From Methylobacterium sp. J-078 (GTDB lineage: Bacteria > Pseudomonadota > Alphaproteobacteria > Rhizobiales > Beijerinckiaceae), in assembly GCF_022829285.1 (NCBI RefSeq), contig NZ_JAKSYI010000132.1, positions 186,001 through 250,000 of the forward strand: a DNA stretch of 64,000 bases. The letters are read 5' to 3'. The notes below the pieces were generated by a model, which searched no databases, was not told the origin of the DNA, and was given only the letters and a program-made list of their open reading frames with translations. Numbering within the stretch: position 1 is the stretch's first letter; every line of letters begins with the position of its first letter. Positions 27,761 to 36,975 of this stretch are shown here, piece by piece. Position numbers and translations under genes: made by a program.

Positions 27761-30490
27761 TCAGCTTTCCTCGGCTCCCTCGCTCTCGTCCTCGCCCTCG
27801 ATGTGCTCGACGGACACGACGCGCTCGGTCTTTTCCGTGTTGAACACGGTGACGCCCTGGGAGGCGCGCCCGACGATGCGGATGTCGTCCACCGGCACCC
27901 GGATGAGCTGCCCGCCATCCGTGACCAGCATGATCTGGTCGGAGGGCTGGACCGGGAAGGAGGCGACAAGGTTGCCGTTGCGGGCGTTCACCCGCATGGC
28001 CGTGATGCCTTTGCCGCCGCGCCCCGAGGTCCGGTACTCGTAGGACGAACTGCGCTTGCCGAAGCCGCGCTCCGAGAGCGTCAGCACGAATTGCTCGGCT
28101 CCGCCCATCTCGTGATAGCGCTCGAGGGAAATGGCGGAGGCTTCCGACACGCCCTCCTCGGCCTCGGCGGCCTCCTCGCCCTCCCCTGGCTCGCCGATCA
28201 CGGCGCGGCGCATCTTGAGATAGCCGGCCCGTTCCTCGGGCGTGGCCTCGAAGCTGTTCAGGATCGTCATCGAGATGACCCGGTCGTCCTTGGCGAGGCT
28301 GATGCCGCGCACGCCGGTGGAATCGCGGCCCTTGAAGACGCGCACATCTTCGACGGGGAAGCGGATGCACTGGCCGGCCTGGGTGGTCAGCAGCACGTTC
28401 TGGTCGGCGCGGCAGATCTCCACGTGGACGATGTGGTCGCCCTCGTCGAGCTTCATGGCGATCTTGCCGGCGCGGTTCACCTGGACGAAGTCCGAGAGCT
28501 TGTTGCGCCGGACCCCGCCGCTGGCGGTCGCGAACATGACGTCGAGGGTCTCCCAGGAGGCCTCGTCCTCCGGCAGCGGCATGATGGTGGTGATGCGCTC
28601 GGTGCCGGCATCCATGGACAGGATGTTGACCAGCGCCTTGCCCCGCGCGTTCGGCGCCGCGATCGGCAGGCGCCAGACCTTCTCTTTGTAGACTTGGCCC
28701 TGGTTCGAGAAGAACAGCACCGGCGTGTGGGTGTTGGCCACGAACAGGCGGGTGACGAAATCCTCGTCGCGGGTCGCCATGCCCGAGCGGCCCTTGCCGC
28801 CCCGGCGCTGGGCCCGGTAGGTCGAGAGGGGCACGCGCTTCACGTAGCCGGCGTGGGACACGGTCACCACCATGTCCTCGCGCTGGATCAGGTCCTCGTC
28901 CTCGACGTTGGAATCCCAGTCGAGGATCACCGTGCGGCGCGGGGTGGCGAAGGATTCGCGGACCTCCGCCAGTTCGTCCTTGACGATGCCCATGATGCGC
29001 GGGCGCGAGCGCAGGATGTCGAGGTAATCGGCGATCTCGTCGGCGAGCTTCTGCAACTCGTCGCCGATCTCGTCGCGGCCCAGAGCCGTGAGGCGCTGCA
29101 GGCGCAGATCCAGGATGGCGCGGGCCTGCACGTCGGACAGGCGGTAGGTCTCGTCGTCGTTGATGCGGTGGCGCGGATCGTCGACGAGGGCGATGAGGGG
29201 CGCGATGTCACGCGCCGGCCAGTCGCGGCCCATGAGGGCCTCGCGGGCGGAATTCGGATCGGGCGAGGTCCGGATGAGCCGGATCACCTCGTCGATGTTG
29301 GCGACCGCGATGGCGAGGCCGCACAGGACGTGGGCGCGCTCGCGGGCCTTGTTGAGGAGGAACTTGGTCCGCCTCGACACCACCTCTTCGCGAAAATCCA
29401 CGAAGGCCCGGAGCAGGTCCTTCAGGTTCATGAGTTCGGGGCGGCCGCCGTTGAGCGCCACCATGTTGCAGCCGAACGACGATTGCAGGGGCGTGAACCG
29501 GTAGAGCTGGTTCAGCACCACGTCGGCCATGGCGTCGCGCTTGATCTCGACGACGATGCGCATGCCGTCGCGGTCGGATTCGTCGCGCAGGTCGGAGATG
29601 CCCTCGATGCGCTTCTCCTTCACCAGCTCGGCGATCTTCTCCATGAGCGTCGCCTTGTTCACCTGATACGGGATCTCGGTGAAGATCAGCGCCTCGCGCT
29701 CTCTGCGCAGCTCCTCCACGTGGGATTTCGCCCGCATGATGATGGAGCCGCGGCCCGTGGCGTAGGCCTGGCGGGTGCCGGCGCGGCCGAGGATCGAACC
29801 GCCGGTGGGGAAGTCGGGGCCGGGCACGAACTCGGTGATCTGCTCGATCGACAGGCCCGGATCGTCGATCAGCGCGACGCAGGCGTCGATCAGCTCGCCG
29901 AGATTGTGCGGCGGGATGTTGGTGGCCATGCCGACCGCGATGCCGCCGGCGCCGTTGACGAGGAGGTTGGGAAAGCGCGCCGGTAGGACGGACGGCTCCT
30001 CGCGCGATTCGTCGTAGTTCGACTGGAAATCGACGGTGTTCTTGTCGATGTCGGAGAGCAGCGCGTTGGCGGGCTTGGCCAGGCGCGACTCGGTGTAGCG
30101 CATCGCCGCCGGCGGATCGCCGTCGACCGAGCCGAAATTGCCCTGCCCGTCGATGAGCATCAGGCGCATCGAGAAGTCCTGCGCCATGCGGACCAAGGCG
30201 TCGTAGATCGATTGGTCGCCGTGCGGGTGGTAGAGACCCATCACGTCGCCGACGATGCGGGCCGACTTGACGTATTTGCGCTCGGGCAGGTGCCCGCTCT
30301 CGTAGGCCGAGTACAGGATGCGCCGGTGCACGGGCTTGAGACCGTCGCGGGCATCGGGGAGCGCCCGGCTCACGATCACGCTCATGGCGTAATCGAGGTA
30401 GGAGCGCTTCATCTCGTCGGTGATCGACACGAGCTTGATGTCGGAGGCGGGCGGAGGTGTGCCGGCGCCCGGAATGTCGTTCTCTGCCAA
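27761..30490 (-). CDS. gyrA: DNA gyrase subunit A
   Basis: The breakage-reunion subunit of gyrase, which introduces negative supercoils. About 909 residues. The catalytic Tyr is in AMRYTESRL (Tyr132 from the chosen start), the quinolone-determining region reads HPHGDQSIYD, and the C-terminal wrapping domain has the GyrA box QRRGGKG. At the position of E. coli Ser83 this protein has Gln (Q93). TTG 30490 gives the compact MAENDIPG start; GTG 30526 is an alternative. An acidic tail (EDESEGAEES) ends it. Confidence 0.97.
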   Translation of the reverse strand: MAENDIPGAGTPPPASDIKLVSITDEMKRSYLDYAMSVIVSRALPDARDGLKPVHRRILYSAYESGHLPERKYVKSARIVGDVMGLYHPHGDQSIYDALVRMAQDFSMRLMLIDGQGNFGSVDGDPPAAMRYTESRLAKPANALLSDIDKNTVDFQSNYDESREEPSVLPARFPNLLVNGAGGIAVGMATNIPPHNLGELIDACVALIDDPGLSIEQITEFVPGPDFPTGGSILGRAGTRQAYATGRGSIIMRAKSHVEELRREREALIFTEIPYQVNKATLMEKIAELVKEKRIEGISDLRDESDRDGMRIVVEIKRDAMADVVLNQLYRFTPLQSSFGCNMVALNGGRPELMNLKDLLRAFVDFREEVVSRRTKFLLNKARERAHVLCGLAIAVANIDEVIRLIRTSPDPNSAREALMGRDWPARDIAPLIALVDDPRHRINDDETYRLSDVQARAILDLRLQRLTALGRDEIGDELQKLADEIADYLDILRSRPRIMGIVKDELAEVRESFATPRRTVILDWDSNVEDEDLIQREDMVVTVSHAGYVKRVPLSTYRAQRRGGKGRSGMATRDEDFVTRLFVANTHTPVLFFSNQGQVYKEKVWRLPIAAPNARGKALVNILSMDAGTERITTIMPLPEDEASWETLDVMFATASGGVRRNKLSDFVQVNRAGKIAMKLDEGDHIVHVEICRADQNVLLTTQAGQCIRFPVEDVRVFKGRDSTGVRGISLAKDDRVISMTILNSFEATPEERAGYLKMRRAVIGEPGEGEEAAEAEEGVSEASAISLERYHEMGGAEQFVLTLSERGFGKRSSSYEYRTSGRGGKGITAMRVNARNGNLVASFPVQPSDQIMLVTDGGQLIRVPVDDIRIVGRASQGVTVFNTEKTERVVSVEHIEGEDESEGAEES

Positions 30491-30738
30491 GGTCTTCGGT
30501 CTCTGCTGATACGAGGCCCGGAGCACCGGCGGCGATCATCGGCCGCCCCCGCTCACGGGGTTGTTGCGCGCGTCTCCGGCAAGGGCGCCGAGCCGCGCAG
30601 GAACCTGGGCAAACCCATAGCACATCCGATCGGTCCGGGCCAGGAAAGGGCCCTTAACCCCCTGGCAACCAAGGACTTGCTCAGCAGGCGCTCACGGCCG
30701 TTCCGGCGCTCCGGTTCGGAGGCGCCGAAAACAAACGA

Positions 30739-30769
30739 ACGGGCGCGGCCCCGATGGAGCCGCGCCCGT
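30739..30769 (-). terminator. Intrinsic terminator of ssb
   Basis: 11-bp perfect stem (ACGGGCGCGGC / GCCGCGCCCGT) 27 bp beyond the ssb stop, followed leftward by TCGTTTGTTTTC. Strong intrinsic terminator separating ssb from gyrA. Confidence 0.9.
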
Positions 30770-30795
30770 GATCGCCGTCGAGGCCGCGACGATCC

Positions 30796-31380
30796 CTAGA
30801 ACGGGATGTCGTCGTCGAGGTCGTAGTTCGGCTTTGAGCCGCCGCCGCCACCGCCACCCGAGGGCCGCCGCTCGCCGCCGCCGCCGGAGGCGCGACCACC
30901 GCCACCGCCGCCGCCGTAATCCCCACCTCGGTCGCCGCCGCGTCCACCGCCACCGCCACCGAAATCGCCGCCGCGGCTGATCTGGCCGCCGCTCTCCTCG
31001 TCCATGCCCATCTCACCGCCGCCGCCGCTGCGCCCGTCGAGGAGCGTCAGCTCGCCCCGGAAGCGCTGGAGCACCACCTCGGTGGTGTACTTCTCGACGC
31101 CGGACTGGTCCGACCATTTGCGGGTCTGGAGCTGGCCCTCGATGTAGACCTTCGAGCCCTTGCGCAGGTACTGCTCGGCCACCCGGGCGAGGTTCTCGTT
31201 GTAGATCACCACCGAGTGCCACTCGGTCTTCTCCTTGCGCTCACCCGACATCTTGTCCTTCCAGGACTCGGATGTGGCGATGCGCAGGTTCACGACGGGA
31301 TCGCCGGAGGCGAGGCGCCGCGTCTCGGGATCGCGCCCGAGATTGCCCACCAGGATCACCTTGTTCACGCTGCCGGCCAT
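30796..31380 (-). CDS. ssb: Single-stranded DNA-binding protein
   Basis: A 194-residue SSB. The N-terminal OB fold spans about 1-112 (MAGSVNKVILVGNLGRDPE, then WHSVVIYNENLARVAEQYL). A long glycine-rich linker follows, and the C-terminal acidic tip DLDDDIPF recruits replication and repair proteins. It stands alone upstream of gyrA with its own terminator. The linker is built of runs of GGG codons, likely slippage-prone. Confidence 0.97.
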   Translation of the reverse strand: MAGSVNKVILVGNLGRDPETRRLASGDPVVNLRIATSESWKDKMSGERKEKTEWHSVVIYNENLARVAEQYLRKGSKVYIEGQLQTRKWSDQSGVEKYTTEVVLQRFRGELTLLDGRSGGGGEMGMDEESGGQISRGGDFGGGGGGRGGDRGGDYGGGGGGGRASGGGGERRPSGGGGGGGSKPNYDLDDDIPF

Positions 31381-31601
31381 GCCGCTCTCTCCTACCGATC
31401 GATCTCACGATGCGCTGCAGCCCCCGGATCCTTCCGCCGGGCGGCCGCGATACCGCCTGTCATGAGCCTCCGAAGCCTCGGCGGCAATCGTGGCCGGCAA
31501 TCTGTCCCCGTGACTCCCAGGCAAACGATGTGCGCGGGCGATGTTCTACATTTGTTCTTGACGGGTAGCAAGGCGTCCGAGCGGGTGCCTCGCCTTCCCC
31601 G

Positions 31602-32618
31602 TCAGGCGATGCGGACGAGGAGCTTGCCGAAGTTGCGCCCCTTCAGGAGGCCGGCAAAGGCTTCGGGCGCGTTTTCCAGCCCGTCCACGATATCCTCCCG
31701 GTGGACGATCAGGCCCTCGCGCAGCCAGCCCCCGACCTCGTCCAGAAAATCCTGTTCCTGGGCGGCGTAGTCCCAGATGATGAAGCCCTGGAGGTGCAGG
31801 CGCTTCGTCAGGATCGCCCGCATCAGCACCGGTACCCGGTCGGGGCCGGGTGGCAACTCGGTGGCGTTGTAGCCCGAGACGAGACCGCAGACCGGCACCC
31901 GGGCGAAGGTGTTGAGGAGCGGCAGGACCACATCGAACACCGCGCCGCCGACATTCTCGAAATAGACGTCGATGCCGTCCGGGCAGGCCGCCGCCAGGGC
32001 ATCGGGGAAGTCGTCCGCGCGATGGTCGATGGCCGCGTCGAAGCCGAGGGTTTCGCGCAGGTAGGCGCATTTCTCCGGACCGCCCGCGATGCCGACCGCC
32101 CGCGCCCCCCGGCGCTTGGCGATCTGCCCGACCAGGGAGCCGACCGGCCCCGTGGCGGCGGCGACCACCACGGTCTCGCCGTCTTTCGGCCGGCCGATGT
32201 TGCGCAGGCCCGCATAGGCCGTCATCCCGGGCATCCCAAGGATTCCGAGCGCGGTGGTGACGGGGGCTGCCGCCGGATCGAGCTTTCGCAGGCCCCGGCC
32301 GTCCGACGTGGTGAATTCCTGCCAGCCGCCGAAGCCCAGGACCATGTCGCCGACGTTGAACCCGGGATGATCCGAGGCCAGGACTTCCGCCACGGTGGCC
32401 CCCACCATGGTGTCGCCGATGGCGACGGGCTCGGCATAGGATTTCGCCGCGCTCATGCGCCCGCGCATGTAGGGATCGAGGGACAGGTAGCGGTTGGCCA
32501 GCAGCACCTCCCCGGCCTTCGGCACGGGCATGCGCACTTCCTCCAGCCGGAAATGCGAGGCGTTCGGCTCCCCGTGCGGGCGGGCGGCGAGGACGATGCG
32601 GCGGTTCGCGGTGGTCAT
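31602..32618 (-). CDS. MDR-family NADP-dependent oxidoreductase
   Basis: A 338-residue zinc-free medium-chain reductase of the 2-alkenal/leukotriene B4 dehydrogenase branch (like E. coli CurA). The nucleotide-binding segment is VVAAATGPVGSLVGQIAKRRG; the N-terminal substrate domain includes NRYLSLDPYMRGRM. It reduces the double bond of alpha,beta-unsaturated carbonyls using NADPH; the substrate is unknown. About 220 bp separate it from ssb. Confidence 0.9.
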   Translation of the reverse strand: MTTANRRIVLAARPHGEPNASHFRLEEVRMPVPKAGEVLLANRYLSLDPYMRGRMSAAKSYAEPVAIGDTMVGATVAEVLASDHPGFNVGDMVLGFGGWQEFTTSDGRGLRKLDPAAAPVTTALGILGMPGMTAYAGLRNIGRPKDGETVVVAAATGPVGSLVGQIAKRRGARAVGIAGGPEKCAYLRETLGFDAAIDHRADDFPDALAAACPDGIDVYFENVGGAVFDVVLPLLNTFARVPVCGLVSGYNATELPPGPDRVPVLMRAILTKRLHLQGFIIWDYAAQEQDFLDEVGGWLREGLIVHREDIVDGLENAPEAFAGLLKGRNFGKLLVRIA

Positions 32619-32819
32619 GGAAACTCCGGGGTTGTCGCGTCTTGCGAAGGCCGGTCGGCATGTCCGTCCGAACGCATGCGGGTTCGGGCGACTGCCACTG
32701 GCTCAGATGGGTCGGGTCGGTCCAACGGCAAACCGGACCGGGTTCACCCGCGCGGGCCGCGCGCTATCTGAAGGCCGGCGGTTGCGGTGCGTTGCGGCCT
32801 TTCGCAGGGAGGTTCGACG

Positions 32820-33218
32820 ATGACGGTGCGTGGGTGGGCGATCGGCGCGACGCTGCTCGGCGTCGGAGCGGCACAGGCCGCGGGAAGTCCGCTCGAGCGT
32901 TATCGCTGGAGCGAACGCGTCCTGGTGGTCTCGGCGCCCGGCGCGGGCGATCCGAACCTGGCCGCCCAGCGCGCCATCCTGGCCGAAGTCCGCCCGGGTC
33001 TGAAGGAGCGCGATCTCGTGACCCTCGAGGCGGTGGGCGATGCGCCGGAGGCGCGGCGCTTGCGCGCGACGCTCCGATTGCCGCCGGACGCGTTCCGCGT
33101 CGTGCTGATCGGCAAGGACGGAGAGCCTAAGCGCGTCGAGGGCACGCCCCTGCCGGCCGCCGCCCTCTTCGAGACCATCGACGCCATGCCGATGCGCCGG
33201 GACGAGACGCGCCGATAG
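32820..33218 (+). CDS. DUF4174 exported protein
   Basis: A 132-residue protein with a short signal (AIGATLLGVGAAQA, cleavage before AGSP). The mature part begins LERYRWSERVLVVSAP and ends with the family's typical IDAMPMRRDE. The thioredoxin-like strand order (VLVVSAP, FRVVLIGKDGE) fits a fold without CxxC. Function of the family is unknown. A GGGAGG site lies just before the ATG at 32820. Confidence 0.87.
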   Translation: MTVRGWAIGATLLGVGAAQAAGSPLERYRWSERVLVVSAPGAGDPNLAAQRAILAEVRPGLKERDLVTLEAVGDAPEARRLRATLRLPPDAFRVVLIGKDGEPKRVEGTPLPAAALFETIDAMPMRRDETRR

Positions 33219-33253
33219 GCGCGGTTCGACCGAGACGACGAACGCAAACGAAG

Positions 33254-33276
33254 AGGGGCCGCACGTGGCGGCCCCT
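33254..33276. terminator. Bidirectional terminator
   Basis: Perfect 9-bp stem (AGGGGCCGC / GCGGCCCCT, loop ACGTG) between the convergent DUF4174 and glycine-rich genes. Leftward it is followed by TTCGTTTGCGTT; it probably ends both genes. Confidence 0.78.
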
Positions 33277-33302
33277 CCCCGTCGACGATCGCTCGGGATC
33301 GA

Positions 33303-33815
33303 TCAGTAGCAGCGCTCGACCAGCACCCGGCGGTAGCCGTAGGGCGTCCAGCGCACGCGCGGGACCGTGTAGCACCCGCCGCCGTAACCGTAATCGTAGG
33401 CACCGTACCCGACCGGCGCGTAGCCGTACCCGTAGCCCGGGCCGTAGCCGCCGTAGAGACCGCCGGCCGCGAGACCGAGGCCGACACCCAGGCCCAGGCC
33501 GCCGAGGCCGTAGCCGTAGCCCCGGCCATAGCCGCGACCGTAATACCCGCCCCGGTAACCGCCGAAGCCACCGCGATATCCGCCGAAACCGGCGTTGCGG
33601 AAGCCGCCGAAGCCGCCACGATACCCGCCGAATCCACCGCGGAAACCGCCGCCGCCGAAGCCACCCCGGAAGCCACCGCCGCCGCCGTGGAAACTACCGC
33701 CGTGGAAACCACCGCCGTGGAAGCCACCACCGCCGAAGCCGCGTGCATCGGCCGTCGCCGGAATCATCGCGAGCGCGCCGACCATGGCTGCGGAAGCGAG
33801 AAGAACTCGTTTCAT
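33303..33815 (-). CDS. Secreted glycine/tyrosine-rich repeat protein
   Basis: A 170-residue protein with a signal peptide (VLLASAAMVGALAMIPATADA) and a mature part of short repeats: GGGFHGG units, then GGYRGGFGG units, then GYGRGYGYG. A non-repetitive tail (CYTVPRVRWTPYGYRRV...RCY) has two Cys. It resembles abundant rhizobial exported proteins whose function is unknown; a cell-surface or envelope role is likely. ATG 33815; the ATG 5 bases upstream is followed at once by a stop. Repeat DNA makes length variation between strains likely. Confidence 0.82.
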   Translation of the reverse strand: MKRVLLASAAMVGALAMIPATADARGFGGGGFHGGGFHGGSFHGGGGGFRGGFGGGGFRGGFGGYRGGFGGFRNAGFGGYRGGFGGYRGGYYGRGYGRGYGYGLGGLGLGVGLGLAAGGLYGGYGPGYGYGYAPVGYGAYDYGYGGGCYTVPRVRWTPYGYRRVLVERCY

Positions 33816-34041
33816 CACATCGTCTCCGAAAGAAGCCGAAACGTCCCCGTCAGGCGAAAAACGCCGATGCACCCAAAACGGTTCAGGATCGTTTTGTTTC
33901 TCCCCGTTTCGTGAAGTCGGCGGCACGCCTCGCTTCCTTCGCCCCGTCGCGCCCTTGAAATAAGCGTGGGTTTCGGGCGAGGAAGCGCAGCCGGCCGCCG
34001 CGATCCCTCGGCGGGCGTGGTGGCGGGTGATACGGGTGATC

Positions 34042-34839
34042 ATGGTGCAGGTTGTCGAGCGAACGCGCATTCGGGTGAGCCGTTTCCCGGTCCTTGCCTT
34101 CCTGCGGGTCACCGCCCTCGGCCTCGCCCTCGGCGGGACGGCCGCCGCCGCGCCGGCCGCAGCCCCCGCCCCGGCGCCTTGCCGCGCCGTTCAGGCCGAG
34201 GGCGAGGCCTACACGGTCTGCACGGTCGACCTGCGCCGTGAGCGGGTCCGCGTGTTCTGGCTCGGGGCCGACGGCCTGCCCTATTCTTCCCTCTCGACCC
34301 TGGCCGAGAAGCAGGGCAGCGGCCTGCGCTTCGCGATGAATGCCGGCATGTACGACAAGGGCCAGGCCCCCGTCGGGCTCTACGTCGAGGACGGACGTGA
34401 GCTGAAGGGCGTCTCCACCGCCAACGGGCCGGGCAACTTCCACCTCAAGCCGAACGGCATCTTCTGGGTGAAAGGCGAGCGCGCCGGCGTGATGGAGACG
34501 GGGCGCTACCTTCGTGCCGCGCCCAAGCCCGACTTCGCCACCCAGTCGGGCCCGATGCTGGTGGTGGACGGGCATATCCACCCCAAGATCTCCGCCGACG
34601 GCCCGAGCCAGAAGATCCGAAACGGGGTCGGGGTCCGCGACGACGGCCGCACCGCCGTTTTCGCGATCTCCGAGCGCCCCGTGAGCTTCGGCGCCTTCGC
34701 ACGTCTGTTCAAGGACACCCTCGGGTGCCGCAACGCTCTGTTCCTCGATGGCAGCGTATCAAGCCTCTACGCTCCGTCCATGAGCCGCTCGGACCTGAGC
34801 CGGCCCCTGGGCCCGATGGTTGGAGCGGTTGCGCGCTGA
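34042..34839 (+). CDS. Exported phosphodiester glycosidase (DUF2233/NAGPA-like)
   Basis: A 265-residue protein with an N-terminal signal/anchor (FLRVTALGLALGGTAAAAP). It has the NAGPA fold signatures FAMNAGMYDKGQAPVGLYVEDG, NGIFWVKG, QSGPMLVVDG, RNGVGV and the late ALFLDGSVSSLYAP. The family includes the enzyme that uncovers mannose-6-phosphate in animals and bacterial exopolysaccharide-associated proteins. Start is uncertain: GTG 34027 and GTG 34036 are in frame upstream. Substrate is unknown. Confidence 0.86.
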   Translation: MVQVVERTRIRVSRFPVLAFLRVTALGLALGGTAAAAPAAAPAPAPCRAVQAEGEAYTVCTVDLRRERVRVFWLGADGLPYSSLSTLAEKQGSGLRFAMNAGMYDKGQAPVGLYVEDGRELKGVSTANGPGNFHLKPNGIFWVKGERAGVMETGRYLRAAPKPDFATQSGPMLVVDGHIHPKISADGPSQKIRNGVGVRDDGRTAVFAISERPVSFGAFARLFKDTLGCRNALFLDGSVSSLYAPSMSRSDLSRPLGPMVGAVAR

Positions 34840-34851
34840 AAACGGGGCCGT

Positions 34852-35148
34852 TCAGGCATCGTCCTCGCGGCCGAAAACCTCGCCCTCGTCGGCCAACCGC
34901 GCGTCGGCCTCGTCGCTCCGGAGGACCTGGAGCGCGCGGTACTGCTGGAGGAGGCCGCGTAGACGGATGTTGGCCTCCGTACAGTCGGCGGGCTCGGAGC
35001 TGTCCGCCTCGCAGCCCGCGATGGTCTCCTCGGTCTGACGGTCGACCGCCGCGCGCTCGGTGGCGCTCAGGGTTTCGAGGTCGCCGAAGCCGAGTTCCAG
35101 GGCGATCAGTTCGGCGATCTCGCGCCGCTTCTCCGCGATCTCGGACAT
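34852..35148 (-). CDS. Small acidic helical hypothetical protein
   Basis: A 98-residue, highly acidic, predicted all-helical protein (ISEIAEKRREIAELIALELG-like start; Cys in IAGCEAD and PADCTEA). I recognise no domain. It is last of three tiny genes that follow the Old Yellow Enzyme gene on the same strand with 29-63 bp gaps. Likely co-transcribed; function unknown. Confidence 0.65.
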   Translation of the reverse strand: MSEIAEKRREIAELIALELGFGDLETLSATERAAVDRQTEETIAGCEADSSEPADCTEANIRLRGLLQQYRALQVLRSDEADARLADEGEVFGREDDA

Positions 35149-35177
35149 GTTCCCTCCGGGTCCGTGTACTGCCCCGT

Positions 35178-35345
35178 TTACAGAACGGTCAGTGCCGCTC
35201 GGTCGATCCAGGCCTCCTGCTCGTCCCCATCGACGTCGCCGTCGACGAACCAGCGGCAGAGCGCCCGGTCCCCCTCCAGGGCCACCACCGTCATGGTGGC
35301 CTCGTTGTCGTCGGATGCGACGAAGTCGCCGACCTTGATCTCCAT
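35178..35345 (-). CDS. 55-residue SH3-like protein (YodC/DUF2158-like)
   Basis: A small beta-rich protein: MEIKVGDFVASDDNEATMTV opens as in YodC-like proteins, where a VGDxV strand is followed by a glycine- and acid-rich loop and a conserved Trp (ALCRWFVDG). The ATG at 35345 has a strong GGAGGGAG ribosome site. Second of three tiny genes after the Old Yellow Enzyme gene. Family resemblance is from the pattern only. Confidence 0.66.
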   Translation of the reverse strand: MEIKVGDFVASDDNEATMTVVALEGDRALCRWFVDGDVDGDEQEAWIDRAALTVL

Positions 35346-35377
35346 GGACTCCCTCCTCGCCTCGATGATGGTTGGTG

Positions 35378-35737
35378 TCAGGCCCGCTTCGCCCGCTTGC
35401 CGAACGCCACGGAGAGGCGGGCGCGCACGCCCTCCGGGATCTCCGTGCGCGACTCGATCCGCACGCACGGCATCTCGCTGCCGATCGTGCTGCGCGGGTC
35501 GAAGTCGAAGCGCATGTGGCGCAGGCCGAGTTCGAGGCGGGTGACGCCGTCCGACTGGGTCAGGTCCTCGCCGAAGACCTCGATCAGCGGTCCGTCCGGG
35601 TCGCCCTTCTCGATCTGGATGATGAAGTAGCCCGCCGGCTCCTCCTCGTCGTCGGCCCCCGAGATCAGGGTGATGCCGTTCTCGATGTCGAGGCGAACCC
35701 GCTCCACCGCGAAGGTGGTGACGTCGTCGTCGTCCAT
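35378..35737 (-). CDS. Hypothetical protein, possibly Imm10-like
   Basis: A 119-residue acidic alpha/beta protein. The order ITLISGADDEEEPAGYFIIQ, then GVTRLELGLRHMRFDF and a final strand with a helical basic end recalls the Imm10 immunity-protein pattern, but I cannot confirm this without a profile search and no toxin gene is adjacent. It follows the Old Yellow Enzyme gene by 63 bp. Treat function as unknown. Confidence 0.6.
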   Translation of the reverse strand: MDDDDVTTFAVERVRLDIENGITLISGADDEEEPAGYFIIQIEKGDPDGPLIEVFGEDLTQSDGVTRLELGLRHMRFDFDPRSTIGSEMPCVRIESRTEIPEGVRARLSVAFGKRAKRA

Positions 35738-35800
35738 GCTGCGTGTCTCTCGCGAAGCGCCCGCCGCGGCGGGATGGTTGAAAGGAGGGGGGCGATGCGC

Positions 35801-36919
35801 TCAGCGCTGTCCGTGCCGGGTGTCGGTGAAGAGGTCCTTGAACTGGCGCGGTTGCGAACGCCAGTATTGGCGGGGTGCGCGCACCTGGGCGCCCAACTCG
35901 GCCGCCGCGTGCCAGGGCCAGCGTGGATCGTAGAGGAGCGCGCGGGCCAGCGAGACCGCGTCGGCCTGACCCTGGGCCAGGATCGATTCCGCGTGGGCGG
36001 CCTCGGTGATGAGCCCGACCGCGATGGTAGTGAGCCCGGTCTCGGCCTTGATCCGCTCGGCGAACGGCACCTGGTAGCCGGCCGAGAGCGGAATCTGCTG
36101 GCGGGTTGAGAGGCCGCCGGTGGAGACGTGGATCGCGGCCGCGCCCCGGCGCTTGAGGGCGTGGGCGAGCTCCACCGTCTCCTCCAGGGTCCAGCCCGCC
36201 TCGACCCAGTCCGTGGCCGAGACCCGCATCCAGACCGGCTTACCCGCCGGCACGGCCTCCCGCACCGCCTCGAAGCATTCGAGCGGAAACCGCATCCGGT
36301 TGGCGAGCGAGCCACCGTACTGGTCGGTGCGCTGGTTGGAGAGCGGCGAGAGGAACTGGTGCAGCAGGTAGCCGTGCGCTCCGTGCAGCTCGAATCCGTC
36401 GATGCCGAGGTTCAGGGCCCGGCGCGCGGTGGCGACGAAGCCGTCGCGGATGCGCTTCAGCCCCTCCGAGTCGAGGGCGTGGGGTGCGACCTCCCCCTCC
36501 CCGTGCGCCAGGGCCGAGGGCGCCTCCGTGCGCCAGCCGTCCGGTGCCTCCGGGTCGATCTGGGCGCCCCCGTCCCAGGGCGCGCGGCTCGAGGCCTTCC
36601 GGCCCGCATGGTTGATCTGGATCGCGATCGGCACGGGCGCGTAGCCGCGCACCGCGTCGAGGACCCGGCCCAGCGCCCGCTCGGTCTCGTCGGAATAGAG
36701 CCCGAGGTCTGTGGGCGAGATCCGCGCTTCCGGCGAGATCGCGGTGGCCTCCAGGGTCAGGAGCCCCGCCCCCGACATCGCCATCTGACCCAGATGCATG
36801 AGGTGCCAGTCGCCGGCCTGGCCCGCATGGGCCGAGTACTGGCACATCGGCGCGACGATGATCCGGTTCTCCAGGGTGAGGTCGTCGAGGCGCAGGGGCT
36901 CGAACAGGCGGGCGGTCAT
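35801..36919 (-). CDS. Old Yellow Enzyme family NADH:flavin oxidoreductase
   Basis: A 372-residue FMN-dependent ene-reductase of the YqjM/xenobiotic reductase subclass. The N-terminal IIVAPMCQYSA carries the Cys that tunes the flavin; QINHAGRKAS holds the substrate-binding His; HGAHGYLLHQFLSPLSNQRTDQYGGSLANR is split around the barrel; the C-terminus has QADAVSLARALLYDPRWPW. It reduces activated double bonds, including electrophiles. Three tiny genes follow in the same direction. Confidence 0.95.
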   Translation of the reverse strand: MTARLFEPLRLDDLTLENRIIVAPMCQYSAHAGQAGDWHLMHLGQMAMSGAGLLTLEATAISPEARISPTDLGLYSDETERALGRVLDAVRGYAPVPIAIQINHAGRKASSRAPWDGGAQIDPEAPDGWRTEAPSALAHGEGEVAPHALDSEGLKRIRDGFVATARRALNLGIDGFELHGAHGYLLHQFLSPLSNQRTDQYGGSLANRMRFPLECFEAVREAVPAGKPVWMRVSATDWVEAGWTLEETVELAHALKRRGAAAIHVSTGGLSTRQQIPLSAGYQVPFAERIKAETGLTTIAVGLITEAAHAESILAQGQADAVSLARALLYDPRWPWHAAAELGAQVRAPRQYWRSQPRQFKDLFTDTRHGQR

Positions 36920-36975
36920 GCGGGGCTCCGGCTTGGCGGTGGTCCCGCATACGTGGCGCGTCCGGGGGCGCTTGG

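Noticed and set aside
27803..29986. Open frame of over 700 codons opposite gyrA
   Set aside because: Antisense of a fully recognised gyrA; composition is that of reverse-complemented high-GC codons.
33540..33760. Short regular repeats that might suggest a CRISPR or satellite
   Set aside because: They encode the Gly/Tyr repeats of an exported protein in frame; there are no spacers.
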